Assembly: GCA_965250215.1 (NCBI GenBank)
Contig: CBDFNN010000003.1
Coordinates: 124,001-188,000, forward strand
Length of the DNA stretch: 64,000 bases
DNA from: CBDFNN01 sp965250215
Lineage (GTDB): Bacteria > Bacteroidota > Rhodothermia > Rhodothermales > DATKEJ01
Reading direction: 5' to 3'
In this document: positions 25,966 through 35,010 of the stretch, in pieces
How the letters are laid out: every line of letters begins with the position of its first letter
Position numbering within the stretch: the first letter of the stretch is position 1
The notes under the pieces: model-generated
Database searches by the model: none
What the model was told of the DNA's origin: nothing
The model's input: only the letters and a program-made list of their open reading frames with translations
Position numbers and translations under genes: made by a program

Positions 25966-26460
25966 ATGTCGCAACCATTTGATCCAAGCAAATTACTCGC
26001 CAGCGCTACAACTGCAGCGGGAGTTCATATTGATCCGATCGATGTACTTGATGGGCTCGAATGGGAGCAGGCGGGAGTGATAAAGAGTGACTTTCCACAT
26101 TCCATTTTTCAAATCGTTAATCATCTAATCTATTGGCAAGACCTCTTCCTATCTGGATTGGTTGAAACGACAATGCATGGACCGCAACGGGCTTCAGATT
26201 CCTGGCCCGGTGAAAAAAGAGCAGGAGATAAGGAAGAATGGCAAGCAGCTGTAAAGCGTTTTAAGGAGGGTTTAGAAAAGGCTCGATTTGAAATAGGAAG
26301 CAAAGATCCTCTTTCTGGAATTCCCGCTGCAGAAACGACCTTGCGAATTGATATTCTCAATTCTCTAGCTTTACATGTCAGCTATCATGTAGGTCAAATA
26401 GTTTTGATTCGTCGCGTCCTTAGAGCCTGGCCTCCCCCCAATGGTGGTCACACTTGGTGA
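25966..26460 (+). CDS. DinB-superfamily four-helix protein
   Basis: 164 residues. Helical with His residues at positions typical of the DinB/YfiT metal site: SIFQIVNHLIYWQDLFL (about 46-62) and LALHVSYHVGQIVLIRRVL (about 133-151). The surrounding pattern is that of DinB/DUF1572-like thiol-transferase relatives. It likely binds a divalent metal; the reaction is unknown. It stands alone, with 140-240 bases of spacer on both sides and no obvious partner. Confidence 0.7.
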   Translation: MSQPFDPSKLLASATTAAGVHIDPIDVLDGLEWEQAGVIKSDFPHSIFQIVNHLIYWQDLFLSGLVETTMHGPQRASDSWPGEKRAGDKEEWQAAVKRFKEGLEKARFEIGSKDPLSGIPAAETTLRIDILNSLALHVSYHVGQIVLIRRVLRAWPPPNGGHTW

Positions 26461-26702
26461 ATCACGAGACTTTTCGGTGGAAATAATCGCCTCAATTCGG
26501 TTTATTAGTTTTTCGGCCCACAAGAGACAATCTGCGATTGTTGCCGATATGATGCTGCGAATTAGATAAAGCGACCTTAGGATTCCGAAGATGTCGTAGA
26601 TTAATAAAATTCCTCGGGTAGATGCCGAGTATTTATCTCTTCGCCTTGGCTCGGCTAGACCTTACTCGAACTTTGTTAATTAATAGCATGTGAGTCTTAC
26701 TT

Positions 26703-28280
26703 ATGAAGATCAAAACACCCATATCCTTTCTGGTATTAATTTCTTTTGCTGTGGTCTTCGCGTCGTGTGGTGAGGAGAAGGTTGCGACGTTGACTGTCCC
26801 ACCAAATGCAGAGGCTGGAGATTTGCAATTGGATCCAGACACCTACATCGCTCGGGAGCTCGAGTACTCGGCCGAAAGCGGTACTTTTATGGTACCAGAA
26901 AATAGAGATGATCCGAATTCGCGACTAATCGCCCTACCTATTACTCGTGTACACGCAACTGGCAATAGCGCCATGGAGCCCATTTTCTTTCTCAATGGCG
27001 GACCAGGTATTACAAACATGGGGTTTAGCCATGTAGAAGATCTAATTTTAAAGCATGACATTGTGATGGTCGGCTTCCGTGGCGTGGATGGCTCTGTCGT
27101 CATGGACTGTCCCGAAGTCGACGTGTTTTTTGGCGACCCACCGGGAGATTTTATCGAGCAATCAGTGCTTGACGTCATGGCAGAAGCATATGCCGCATGT
27201 GCCGCACGGCTACAATCTGAAGGTGTGGATACGGATGGTTACAACCTCATCGAGGTCGTACAGGACATGGAAGATGCGCGTTTGGCTTTAGGATATGAGC
27301 GAGTTAATCTAATCAGTCAAAGTTATGGTACGCGCCTAGCCATGATCTACGCTTGGATGTATCCTAATAGCGTTTACAGGTCCGCCATGATAAGTGTTAA
27401 TCCTCCTGGCCATTTTGTCTGGTTTCCAGAAGTTATAGATGATCAATTGGCATACTACGCTGAATTATGCAAGAAAGACGAGGCCTGCAGTGCCCGCACT
27501 GACAATCTCGCGGAATCCATTCGTAGCGCTATAAATGAGATGCCAGCAAGTTGGATGTTTTTTCCTATAAAGAAAGGAAATGCGCTTATGGGGACATTCA
27601 TGATGCTATATCATACGGACAGTTCCAAGGACGTCTTCGATGCATGGCTCGCTGCAGAACAAGGAGATTGGAGTGGAATAGCCATGCTTTCTATGGCTAT
27701 CGATTTCATGGTTCAGGGGGCAAGTGTCTGGGGAGAATCGGCTGCGAAGGCTATGAGTTCTGATTACATATTTGAACCTGGGGGCGATCCTCTAGCAGAC
27801 CTGATGCCTCCAGGCTCGATTATCGGTGCACCCGGCTCAATTCTTGGAATCGCCGGTGCTAAGGGTTGGCCAGCGAAGATAATCCCGGATTCTCTTAGAC
27901 AAGTTATTAGCTCCGATGTAGAAACCTTATTAATAAGTGGTAGCGTCGATTTCTCAACGCCTGCTAGGTTCGCGCGCGATGAACTTCTACCCTTCCTGCC
28001 AAATGGACACCAGGTTATTCTTTCGGAATTTGGACATACTGGGGATATTTGGTGGAAGCAGCGCGAGGCAACGCTTCATTTACTTAGCACGTTTTATGAT
28101 ACTGGCATTGTAGACGATTCTCTCTTCGAGTATGAAGAAATGCAATTTGAAGTGGGGCTCGGATACCCCGGAATGATGAAATTAGGCCTTGCTGGTATAG
28201 TTGCTGTGCTGATGGCACTCCTGGCTATAATATGGTATGTGGTCAAGAGGCGGTCCCAAAAGAAGGCACTTAAGGCATAG
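26703..28280 (+). CDS. Alpha/beta hydrolase lipoprotein (S33/TAP-like) with C-terminal membrane helix
   Basis: 525 residues. Signal peptide with lipobox (VVFASC). Core motifs: oxyanion region FFLNGGPGITN (about 98), HDIVMVGFRGVDGS, nucleophile elbow LISQSYGTRLAMIYA (about 206, Ser nucleophile), acid in LLISGSVDFSTPA (about 417) and His in LSEFGHTGDIW (about 443), the last close to TAP-like C-terminal domains. Residues about 490-515 are a transmembrane helix (LGLAGIVAVLMALLAIIWYVV) followed by basic residues, so the protein may be tethered at both ends. Probably a peptidase or esterase of the cell envelope. Confidence 0.82.
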   Translation: MKIKTPISFLVLISFAVVFASCGEEKVATLTVPPNAEAGDLQLDPDTYIARELEYSAESGTFMVPENRDDPNSRLIALPITRVHATGNSAMEPIFFLNGGPGITNMGFSHVEDLILKHDIVMVGFRGVDGSVVMDCPEVDVFFGDPPGDFIEQSVLDVMAEAYAACAARLQSEGVDTDGYNLIEVVQDMEDARLALGYERVNLISQSYGTRLAMIYAWMYPNSVYRSAMISVNPPGHFVWFPEVIDDQLAYYAELCKKDEACSARTDNLAESIRSAINEMPASWMFFPIKKGNALMGTFMMLYHTDSSKDVFDAWLAAEQGDWSGIAMLSMAIDFMVQGASVWGESAAKAMSSDYIFEPGGDPLADLMPPGSIIGAPGSILGIAGAKGWPAKIIPDSLRQVISSDVETLLISGSVDFSTPARFARDELLPFLPNGHQVILSEFGHTGDIWWKQREATLHLLSTFYDTGIVDDSLFEYEEMQFEVGLGYPGMMKLGLAGIVAVLMALLAIIWYVVKRRSQKKALKA

Positions 28281-28370
28281 AGTTCTCTGGAGTCCCAAGC
28301 TGAAATGCCCCAATTATTCTGGACGGGGTTTCTATCATTGCGTCAGAATATGCCCTCACTGACATCTAAC

Positions 28371-28754
28371 ATGGATAATCACTTTGTCATATTTGTCATC
28401 GTTTCCTTCGTCACCTTTGTCGGCCTGATTAGGTTTTGTCTTAGAAGGAGGTCTGATCAACCGAAGGCGAGCCGTATCCTGATTGTAGCTAGCCTAGTAG
28501 TAGTAGCCGGTATGTACTTCGCACGATGGGGTGTAACGAGTGGTCTGCCGTGGTGGTTTTACTATACGATTCCAGCTGCTACAACTCTCATTGTCCCTCC
28601 GGTCGCGTTTCGCCTCTCTCGAAAAGAGGTAATCGAATACTTGGTTCTTGCCTTTCTTATGGCACCAAGCATCCACATTGTGTTCTCATTTCTGTTCGGC
28701 TGGAAGGAGTATATGCCATTCATAGAAATCCCATCGCTGAGAGAACTGTTTTGA
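28371..28754 (+). CDS. Small polytopic membrane protein, unknown
   Basis: About 127 residues from ATG 28371 (MDNHFVIFVIVSFVTFVGL); an earlier ATG at 28305 would lengthen it by 22 residues. Four hydrophobic stretches are visible: FVIFVIVSFVTFVGLIRF, ILIVASLVVVAGMYFA, WWFYYTIPAATTLIVPPVAF and YLVLAFLMAPSIHIVFSFLF. No family recognised. It follows the TAP-like lipoprotein by about 90 bases and may be cotranscribed. Confidence 0.55.
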   Translation: MDNHFVIFVIVSFVTFVGLIRFCLRRRSDQPKASRILIVASLVVVAGMYFARWGVTSGLPWWFYYTIPAATTLIVPPVAFRLSRKEVIEYLVLAFLMAPSIHIVFSFLFGWKEYMPFIEIPSLRELF

Positions 28755-28837
28755 GCTTGTCACTTAATTGACCTAGCAAATTCGAGAACGCTGGCGGGAA
28801 TAATCGTTGCCCTCGTATTGGTGATTCCAAGCTTAAT

Positions 28838-29635
28838 TCAACGGCTGGCCTTTTCGCGCTGTGCGGTTTTACCATCTGGAGAATTGCTGGATTCATAGTC
28901 TAAGTCTTCTAGACCCAGTAAATCTGAATCGTCGATGTTCGCCATTTGAACAGGAGCCAATTTATTTCTAAGGGCATCTTTGAGTGTCAACATTTTTTGT
29001 CGCCTTGACTCAGCAAATCTTGAGTAAGCAAATCTCGTTGTGGCGAAGACCGTAGTAAGTAAGGCCACCAACGCAAGCACCCCTGGTAAGGAAAAACCGG
29101 CCTTGGCTACAAATGGCAGAGCAATCAAAAAGGTTACCATCAAACCAACATAATGGATGAGGAAGCCCGCCATTCCGATACCGGCACGGAACTTGAAAAT
29201 GGTCTTATCTCCCTCGACATTGATCGAAATACCAGAGTCGGTCTTTTTGTGCCGACTTGGACGGGAAGACCAAGACATCGAGTTATTGAGACTATCAATA
29301 TGCCCTTCCTCCCCCATTATCTCGCGGATCAAGGGGGCCAGATCCTCACGTTCTGTTTTTGTTAGAGCCCGATCAATCACCAAGTTTTCCTTTACCACCC
29401 TGTTCGCTCCCCAAATGTTGAAACCCTCAGACTCCTTCGGTGAATCACCTAGTAATACTGCCTGCCGAATGAACTCTGGATCGATGCCTGTTTCTTCACC
29501 TATTCGCTCTAACTCGGACAAAGAAAGAGCCTGAGCTGATTTGGAGTCTAGTCTTTTCTTTTCGTTCTGAAGTTGAGCCGCCAGTTTAAGAACAGACTCT
29601 ATCTCCCCACCTTCAAATAATTGATCTTTATCCAT
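28838..29635 (-). CDS. Membrane protein with N-terminal helical domain and two TM segments
   Basis: 265 residues. The first 60 residues carry the pattern SLSELERIGEETGIDPEFIRQAVLLGD, which I have seen described in uncharacterised bacterial membrane proteins and in some kinase-linked proteins. A beta-rich middle domain (LSWSS...ISINVEGDKTIFKFRAGIG) is followed by two helices (IHYVGLMVTFLIALPFVA and LPGVLALVALLTTVFATT) and an acidic cytoplasmic tail. No enzyme motif found. Transcribed toward the preceding membrane gene. Confidence 0.55.
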   Translation of the reverse strand: MDKDQLFEGGEIESVLKLAAQLQNEKKRLDSKSAQALSLSELERIGEETGIDPEFIRQAVLLGDSPKESEGFNIWGANRVVKENLVIDRALTKTEREDLAPLIREIMGEEGHIDSLNNSMSWSSRPSRHKKTDSGISINVEGDKTIFKFRAGIGMAGFLIHYVGLMVTFLIALPFVAKAGFSLPGVLALVALLTTVFATTRFAYSRFAESRRQKMLTLKDALRNKLAPVQMANIDDSDLLGLEDLDYESSNSPDGKTAQREKASR

Positions 29636-29654
29636 AGAAAAAATTCTTGTCTAC

Positions 29655-29831
29655 TTAATTACCCAGACGGCCTGTTAAGACCGCCGCCATTGGTGAACCG
29701 ATGATGTATTTCAAGGTGCCATCTTCCTGACGACGCGCGACCTCTGCCGTTGTGCCGCCAGGATCTTCGTTTCAAAGGATGGTCCACCGATTTTCTATAA
29801 GTGCAATATCTCCGACGACGACAATTGCCAA
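29655..29831 (-). pseudogene. Remnant of a SnoaL/DUF4440-like (NTF2-fold) gene
   Basis: A minus-strand frame reads LAIVVVGDIALIENRWTIL, then TGA (29772-29774), then NEDPGGTTAEVARRQEDGTLKYIIGSP, ending with TAA at 29655-29657. This is the conserved end of SnoaL-like/DUF4440 proteins (VxGDxAxxxxRWTL ... EVxRRQxDGxWKYIIDxP). Further upstream the frame is lost, though KEIYNEMIRGLQRKD around 29930-29990 may be its worn N-terminal helix. Clearly not translatable as one protein. Confidence 0.6.
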
Positions 29832-30160
29832 TGTTGTTTACACCTCCCTCTCTAATACTTTAACTCGACGTCCGTCGTATCAGCGGCCTGTTTTCAGCAA
29901 GCAGGTCATTCTCACCTCGAATCTCAATGTCCTTTCTTTGAAGGCCCCGAATCATTTCATTGTATATCTCCTTCGCCAGGAGCCAGATCGCTTTGAATCG
30001 GTCCAAGGAAAAGAATCGACAGGCTAAAAATTGTCGACCGAATCGGTCACTCTACACGCCAAGACACATGCGGGTAGACAAGAAGTCTTTTCTTATCATT
30101 CTTAGCCCAAATGTCAGAGCAGCAAAACGCCCACCAATCAAAACAAACCTGTCCTTCAGA
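29832..30160. other. Spacer with decayed coding sequence upstream of the decarboxylase
   Basis: No intact gene. The left two thirds probably is the worn 5' part of the SnoaL-like remnant. The right third is read-through into the decarboxylase frame (open from 29960 but with no coding-like character before ATG 30161). Confidence 0.4.
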
Positions 30161-31585
30161 ATGGAAACACCGGAGAATAAACTAGAACGAAAGCTTCTGG
30201 AGCGGGTCGTCTCGCACACCCTTGAATACCGAGCTGATGATTCTGTACAGCCGGTCTATCCCGCAACTAGCCCCGCTGAACTGAGACAGCATCTCGACAA
30301 GCCGCTACCAGCTGCGCCATCCGATCCAATCGATGTCATAGACCAGCTTGTTGCCGATGTCGAGGGCGGACTGGTTAGATCCACCAGCGGAAGATTCTTT
30401 GGATGGGTGATGGGCGGAAACGTCCCAGCAGCTCTAGCCGCGGATTGGATGACATCGACCTGGGATCAAAACGCCGGAATGTACGCCGTTGCACCAGCTG
30501 CCGCTATTGTCGAAGAGGTATGCGGAAAGTGGCTACTCGATCTATTAGGACTCGATGAGACTTGCAGTTTTGCCCTAGTCACGGGTTGCCAAATGGCTCA
30601 CGTCACATGCCTCGCTGCCGCTAGAAATGCCTTGTTGAACAAACGAGGATGGGATGTCGAACAGAAAGGCTTGTACGGGACTCCTCCAATTCGAATTGTA
30701 ACCGGAGACCAGCGACACGGATCGATTGAACGCGCCCTCCGCCTCCTAGGCATGGGTCAAGAGTCAATAATAGATATACCATGTGGAGCAGATGGTAAAC
30801 TGTCTCCTTCAGATTTGGAATCTGCTCTTGCCGGGGAGCCCGATAGACCGACCATCGTCCTGCTACAAGCCGGAGATATCAACTCGGGATCCTTTGATTC
30901 TTATGACGAGCTTATTCCCATCGCCCGGAAATACGATGCGTGGGTCCACGTCGATGGAGCATTTGGTTTATGGGCACAAGTAAGCCCAGCACATAAGCAT
31001 CTAACAAAAGGAATTGAAGCCGCTGATTCTTGGGCGACAGATGGCCACAAATGGCTCAACGTCCCTTACGATAGTGGCTATGCCTTTGTAGCAAATCGCG
31101 AGGCACATTTCAAGGCCTTCAGTCACAAAGCTAATTACTTGCAATACTCCGATTCAGCTCGTGATCAAGTCGACTGGAATCCGGAATACTCTCGCCGCGC
31201 TCGAGGATTTGCGACCTACGCAGCCATCGCCAGTTTGGGACGCGAAGGCATTCAAGAACTTGTAACAAACGCATGTGCACAAGCGACAGCTATCGTAATG
31301 GGTGCCGACCGCTTTCCCGATGTGGAAGTACTCTGCGAACCCATCATCAATCAAGGCCTACTTCGATTTCTAGACCTGAGGCCAGGTGCTAGCGTAGCTG
31401 ATCACGACAAGAGAACCAAGGACGTTATAGCCAAAATCGTTAAATCTGGCGAAGTCTTCTTTTCGCCGACGACTTGGAAAGGAATGAGGTGTATGAGAGT
31501 ATCGGTCTCAGGTTGGAATACGACCGATGATGATGTCAGAAGAGTTCTTGCCGCGATCGAACAAAGCCTATTAAATGAGGCATAG
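30161..31585 (+). CDS. PLP-dependent group II decarboxylase-family protein
   Basis: 474 residues from ATG 30161 (METPENKLERKLLERVV). The fold is aspartate-aminotransferase type I, group II decarboxylase branch: ALVTGCQMAHVTCLAAARNAL (about 138-158), HVDGAFGLWA with Asp265 for the PLP nitrogen, and SWATDGHKWLNVPYDSG with the Schiff-base Lys297. The C-terminal part (MRVSVSGWNTTDDDVRRVLAAIEQSL) is typical. Amino-acid decarboxylase or aldehyde-synthase chemistry is likely; the substrate cannot be read from sequence. No partner in an operon. Longer upstream in-frame ATGs have no coding character. Confidence 0.88.
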   Translation: METPENKLERKLLERVVSHTLEYRADDSVQPVYPATSPAELRQHLDKPLPAAPSDPIDVIDQLVADVEGGLVRSTSGRFFGWVMGGNVPAALAADWMTSTWDQNAGMYAVAPAAAIVEEVCGKWLLDLLGLDETCSFALVTGCQMAHVTCLAAARNALLNKRGWDVEQKGLYGTPPIRIVTGDQRHGSIERALRLLGMGQESIIDIPCGADGKLSPSDLESALAGEPDRPTIVLLQAGDINSGSFDSYDELIPIARKYDAWVHVDGAFGLWAQVSPAHKHLTKGIEAADSWATDGHKWLNVPYDSGYAFVANREAHFKAFSHKANYLQYSDSARDQVDWNPEYSRRARGFATYAAIASLGREGIQELVTNACAQATAIVMGADRFPDVEVLCEPIINQGLLRFLDLRPGASVADHDKRTKDVIAKIVKSGEVFFSPTTWKGMRCMRVSVSGWNTTDDDVRRVLAAIEQSLLNEA

Positions 31586-31727
31586 ACCAGAAAAGATGAA
31601 GGCTGAATGCTGAAGACTGACGACTTCCTTCTACCAAATAGCTTTCGAATGCATCATAAGAGTAATACCTTAGCATCTACTTATTGAATCGAGATTTAGA
31701 TACCCCAACCTACTGGGAGAACCCGAT

Positions 31728-33599
31728 ATGTTAACGAGGCAAACTATGCTTGGCAGGCCCATCACGCTCCTTTTTCTAATACTATGTATTCCGCTTCTTG
31801 CGAGTGCGCAGCAAATCACCTACCCGACCGCTTTCACGGGTATCACTTTCTCGTCTCCAGTGGATGTCCAGCATCCTCCTGACGGATCAGATAGACTATT
31901 CGTCGTAGAACGCGGGGGAAATATTCGCATAGTAGATGACATTTTTGGAACGCCAGCTAAACTAGGGACTGCCTTTTTCACTGTTCCTGATGGCACCTTT
32001 GTCTTTGGAAGCGAACGAGGCTTGCTTGGCATGGCCTTTCATCCTGACTTCGCGACCAATGGCTATTTCTTCGTCTACTACACCGTAAATCCACCCGGAT
32101 CGGTGGGCACAAGGACGGTCGTTTCTAGATTTACCATTTCAGGTGCTAATCCTAACTTGACAGACTATACCACCGAGTTAGACATTATTGGCGTCGATCA
32201 TTTCGACAGCAATCACAACGCAGGACAAATTCAGTTTGGACCCGACGATGACTATCTCTACGTCGGTATGGGTGACGGCGGTGGTGGTGGTGACCCGGGC
32301 AACAATGGCCAGGACAAAGGAACGCTCTTAGCCAGCATGTTACGGCTTGACATCGATGGTGGCGGAGAACCCGCAAGCGGCTGCGCTAGCATAGCGGCCA
32401 ACTACACTATCCCAAAAGACAATCCCTTCCTTGACGATGCAGGGGTATGCGATGAGATCTTCGCCTATGGACTGCGAAATCCATGGAGATTCAGTTTCGG
32501 GCCCGATGGAAAATTTTGGGTCGCCGATGTTGGACAGAATGCACATGAAGAGGTCTCCTGGGTGAATAGCGGAGACAATATGGGATGGGATGACAAAGAA
32601 GGCTTCGCCTGCTACGATACAAATCCATGTACTAACCCGATTTATATGGATCCAATTTATAGCCATCCCCACAACTTTGGAGGATCGATCACAGGAGGCT
32701 ACGTTTACGAAGGTCTTGAATGTGGAGCCCTTTCTGGCCAATACTTCTTCGCGGAATATGTCCAAGGATTTACTCGAAGCTTGGTCTATGACAATACCGG
32801 CTTGGTGCAGACTAATGTTCTTCCAAACTTGTCCTCGGTATCGACCTTTGGACGAGACAGAAAGGGAAATCTCTATGTGGTTAGGTTGAACGGCCAGCTG
32901 CGAAAGATCGATTGCAGTAACCTGATGGGTGTAAATATCAAGGTTAATCTTGCAGGACCCTATGATGAAGATCTCGATGCCATGACGGTGGGTCTCTCAG
33001 ATAATAGCCTCGTCCCGGACGCACAGCCCTACAATGATGACTTCTTTAATGGAGCCAAGGCCGAACATGATGGCAACGAGACTCTGGACTTAAGTCTGTT
33101 CTCCAGCGTCGCCGATGTTGTTGATTGGGTGACTGTTGAGTTGCGACCAACACCATCAGCGGCCGCCCTAGTGAAGCGCGCTGCTCTGCTTCTGAAAGAC
33201 GGAAGCGTAGTAGATTTCGATGGCGGAATAGTGAGATTCTTCAACCAAACTGGCGACAACCATGTCGTAATTCATCACCGGAATCATCTATCTATAATGT
33301 CTGCTACAACGGTGAGTCTTTCAACTTCTCCTACTCTCTACGATTTTACGACTGCTCAAAGCACGGCCCATGGCAGTAATCCCATGGTCGAACTTGAAAC
33401 TGGCGTTTTTGGAATGCATGGAGGCGACGGAAGTTCAACGGATGGTGTCACGGCCTTCGACTTTCTGAACTTCTTCCTTCCTTTCAACGGTAGTAACGGA
33501 TACCTCGCTGGTGATTTCAACTTGAGTGGAGATGTCTCGGCTTTTGATTTCTTGAACGTTTGGCTCTTAGGCAACGGAAGTGCTACGCAGGTCCCGTAG
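31728..33599 (+). CDS. Secreted PQQ/GSDH-type sugar dehydrogenase with C-terminal dockerin-like tail
   Basis: 623 residues with a signal peptide (PITLLFLILCIPLLASAQ). Residues about 28-395 are a six-bladed glucose/sorbosone dehydrogenase propeller: SSPVDVQHPPDGSDRLFVVERGG, ERGLLGMAFHPDF, DHFDSNHNAGQIQFGPDDDYLYVGMGDGGG, YGLRNPWRFSFGPDG, and VADVGQNAHEEV. The C-terminal part (about 400-623) is beta-rich and ends with two EF-hand-like, dockerin-style repeats (GVTAFDFLNFFLPFNGS, DFNLSGDVSAFDFLNVWL). It probably oxidises sugars in the periplasm or outside, or is an adhesin-like derivative. The four-copy TGATGGG repeat begins three bases after its stop. Confidence 0.85.
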   Translation: MLTRQTMLGRPITLLFLILCIPLLASAQQITYPTAFTGITFSSPVDVQHPPDGSDRLFVVERGGNIRIVDDIFGTPAKLGTAFFTVPDGTFVFGSERGLLGMAFHPDFATNGYFFVYYTVNPPGSVGTRTVVSRFTISGANPNLTDYTTELDIIGVDHFDSNHNAGQIQFGPDDDYLYVGMGDGGGGGDPGNNGQDKGTLLASMLRLDIDGGGEPASGCASIAANYTIPKDNPFLDDAGVCDEIFAYGLRNPWRFSFGPDGKFWVADVGQNAHEEVSWVNSGDNMGWDDKEGFACYDTNPCTNPIYMDPIYSHPHNFGGSITGGYVYEGLECGALSGQYFFAEYVQGFTRSLVYDNTGLVQTNVLPNLSSVSTFGRDRKGNLYVVRLNGQLRKIDCSNLMGVNIKVNLAGPYDEDLDAMTVGLSDNSLVPDAQPYNDDFFNGAKAEHDGNETLDLSLFSSVADVVDWVTVELRPTPSAAALVKRAALLLKDGSVVDFDGGIVRFFNQTGDNHVVIHHRNHLSIMSATTVSLSTSPTLYDFTTAQSTAHGSNPMVELETGVFGMHGGDGSSTDGVTAFDFLNFFLPFNGSNGYLAGDFNLSGDVSAFDFLNVWLLGNGSATQVP

Positions 33600-33601
33600 G
33601 G

Positions 33602-33629
33602 TGATGGGTGATGGGTGATGGGTGATGGG
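33602..33629 (+). repeat. Left TGATGGG microsatellite (4 copies)
   Basis: Four exact copies of the heptamer TGATGGG directly abut the left end of the IS3-family element. The same heptamer continues on the other side of the element. Confidence 0.9.
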
Positions 33630-33670
33630 TGTATCCGATCCTGAAATAGCTTGACACAATATATCGAGCT

Positions 33671-34042
33671 ATGAGCATATTAGATAAACCTCACCCGAGT
33701 ACGATTAGATATTCGATTGCCTTCAAACGGAAGGTGGTCTCTGAGATTGAAAATGGTACCTTCAAGTCTCTGAATGACGTCACCCGTTCTTATGGAATGA
33801 GTTTGACAACTGTTCGGCGTTGGATCGAGCGCTTCGGCAAGTATGATTCCACTCACGTAAGACTTAGAGTTGAGATGAAGGACGAAAAGGATAAAATCAG
33901 GGAGCAGGAGAAGCGTATTAAAGAACTGGAATCAGCTCTTGCTAATTCTCACCTTGAGGTGGTAATGCTGAGGGCTAGGATGCAGTATCATGGTCTGAAG
34001 CCTCAGAAAGATGTCAAAAAAAAGAGTGGTTCGAAGTCATGA
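33671..34042 (+). CDS. IS3-family transposase OrfA (HTH protein)
   Basis: 123 residues. FKRKVVSEIENGTFKSLNDVTRSYGMSLTTVRRWIERFGKY is the HTH (about 17-57) and the rest is a coiled coil (MKDEKDKIREQEKRIKELESALANSHLEVVMLRARM) for multimerisation. The stop overlaps the OrfB start (ATGA). Just before, a run of eight A followed by G (34016-34024) is a slippery site; a -1 shift there leads without a stop into OrfB (KKKEWFEVMTLAC), giving the OrfAB fusion typical of the family. Confidence 0.9.
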   Translation: MSILDKPHPSTIRYSIAFKRKVVSEIENGTFKSLNDVTRSYGMSLTTVRRWIERFGKYDSTHVRLRVEMKDEKDKIREQEKRIKELESALANSHLEVVMLRARMQYHGLKPQKDVKKKSGSKS

Positions 34043-34863
34043 CTTTAGCTTGTTCAACAAGTAGCATTCGTGCAATGAGCGCGTATGCCGGAGTCAGTCG
34101 CCAGGGGTATTACGATCATCTACGTCGTAAGAAAGCTAAGGAGCAAGATGAAGGACGCATATTGGCTCTTGTAGACCACTATCGTTCTCTGCTTGCTCGG
34201 TCAGGAGTTCGCAAGGTCTACGACGAGATTAAGCATCTCATTCCTGTTGGTAGAGATGCCTTATACGAATTGCTTGGACGCACAGGCCGTTTGATTGAGC
34301 CCAGAAGACGTGGAGTGCGGACGACGAACTCTTATCACCACTATAGAAAGCACAAGAATCTGATTAAAGGAAAATCACCTGAGAGGCGAGACGAGGTGCT
34401 GGTATCTGACATTACCTATTTGCGACTGAAGTCAGGCGACCACTGCTACGCTTCTCTAATAACAGACCTCTACAGTCGCGCTATAGTCGGTTACCATGTG
34501 GCTCCTTCCTTGGCTGCGAAAGGACCTATTAGCGCCCTAAAGATGGCTATGGATCAGATGAAGAGAATCAAGGGATGCGTACACCACAGCGATCGAGGTA
34601 TACAATATTGCTGCGAAGCCTACACAAGATTGCTGAAGAAAAACGAGATGAAGATCAGCATGACCGAAGAGAACCACTGCTACGAGAACGCCGTGGCCGA
34701 GCGGGTCAATGGCATACTTAAAAACGAGTTCTACATGGACCTACCCTTTGAATCAGTTCAAGAGGCAACGAGAGCCTTGAGAGAGTCCATTTGGCTTTAC
34801 AACACGAAAAGAAAACACTATTCACTGGGGCTGAAAACGCCAGCACAAGTACATCTAAACTAA
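34039..34863 (+). CDS. IS3-family transposase OrfB (DDE integrase catalytic domain)
   Basis: 274 residues. An N-terminal HTH_21-like part (MSAYAGVSRQGYYDHLRRKK) precedes the rve domain with a complete DDE set: VLVSDITYLRL (first Asp, about 121), GCVHHSDRGIQYCC (second Asp, about 182) and CYENAVAERVNGILKNEFY (Glu, about 218). The end TKRKHYSLGLKTPAQVH is also standard. It lies -1 relative to OrfA, consistent with frameshifted OrfAB as the active transposase. Confidence 0.93.
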   Translation: MTLACSTSSIRAMSAYAGVSRQGYYDHLRRKKAKEQDEGRILALVDHYRSLLARSGVRKVYDEIKHLIPVGRDALYELLGRTGRLIEPRRRGVRTTNSYHHYRKHKNLIKGKSPERRDEVLVSDITYLRLKSGDHCYASLITDLYSRAIVGYHVAPSLAAKGPISALKMAMDQMKRIKGCVHHSDRGIQYCCEAYTRLLKKNEMKISMTEENHCYENAVAERVNGILKNEFYMDLPFESVQEATRALRESIWLYNTKRKHYSLGLKTPAQVHLN

Positions 34864-34898
34864 ACCAACAACCTGTCAACTATTTTAGGACGGGACAG

Positions 34899-34968
34899 TG
34901 ATGGGTGATGGGTGATGGGTGATGGGTGATGGGTGATGGGTGATGGGTGATGGGTGATGGGTGATGGG
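34899..34968 (+). repeat. Right TGATGGG microsatellite (10 copies)
   Basis: Ten exact, uninterrupted copies of TGATGGG, one base after the right IS tip and 42 bases before the integrase start. With the four on the left, the pre-insertion array had about 14 copies. Purine/GGG-rich on the + strand. Confidence 0.95.
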
Positions 34969-35010
34969 TTTGTTATCGGAACATGTTCTGCTGAGTAATG
35001 TCGTGTTCTT

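Larger units (their letters stand above)
33630..34897 (+). mobile_element. IS3-family insertion sequence inserted in a heptamer microsatellite
   Basis: About 1.27 kb with two transposase frames in the usual IS3 order. Imperfect terminal inverted repeats: left from 33630 (TGTATCCGATCCTGAAATAG) and right, read inward from 34897 (TGTCCCGTCCTAAAATAG), both followed by TTGACA. Flanks are TGATGGG repeats (4 left, 10 right), so the 3-4-bp target duplication cannot be fixed; GTG at 33629-33631 and 34898-34900 is one choice, which would move the left tip by two bases. Both transposase frames look intact, so the element may be active. Confidence 0.85.

Noticed and set aside
33602..34968. CRISPR array
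   Set aside because: The TGATGGG copies are contiguous heptamers with no spacers; they are a microsatellite.
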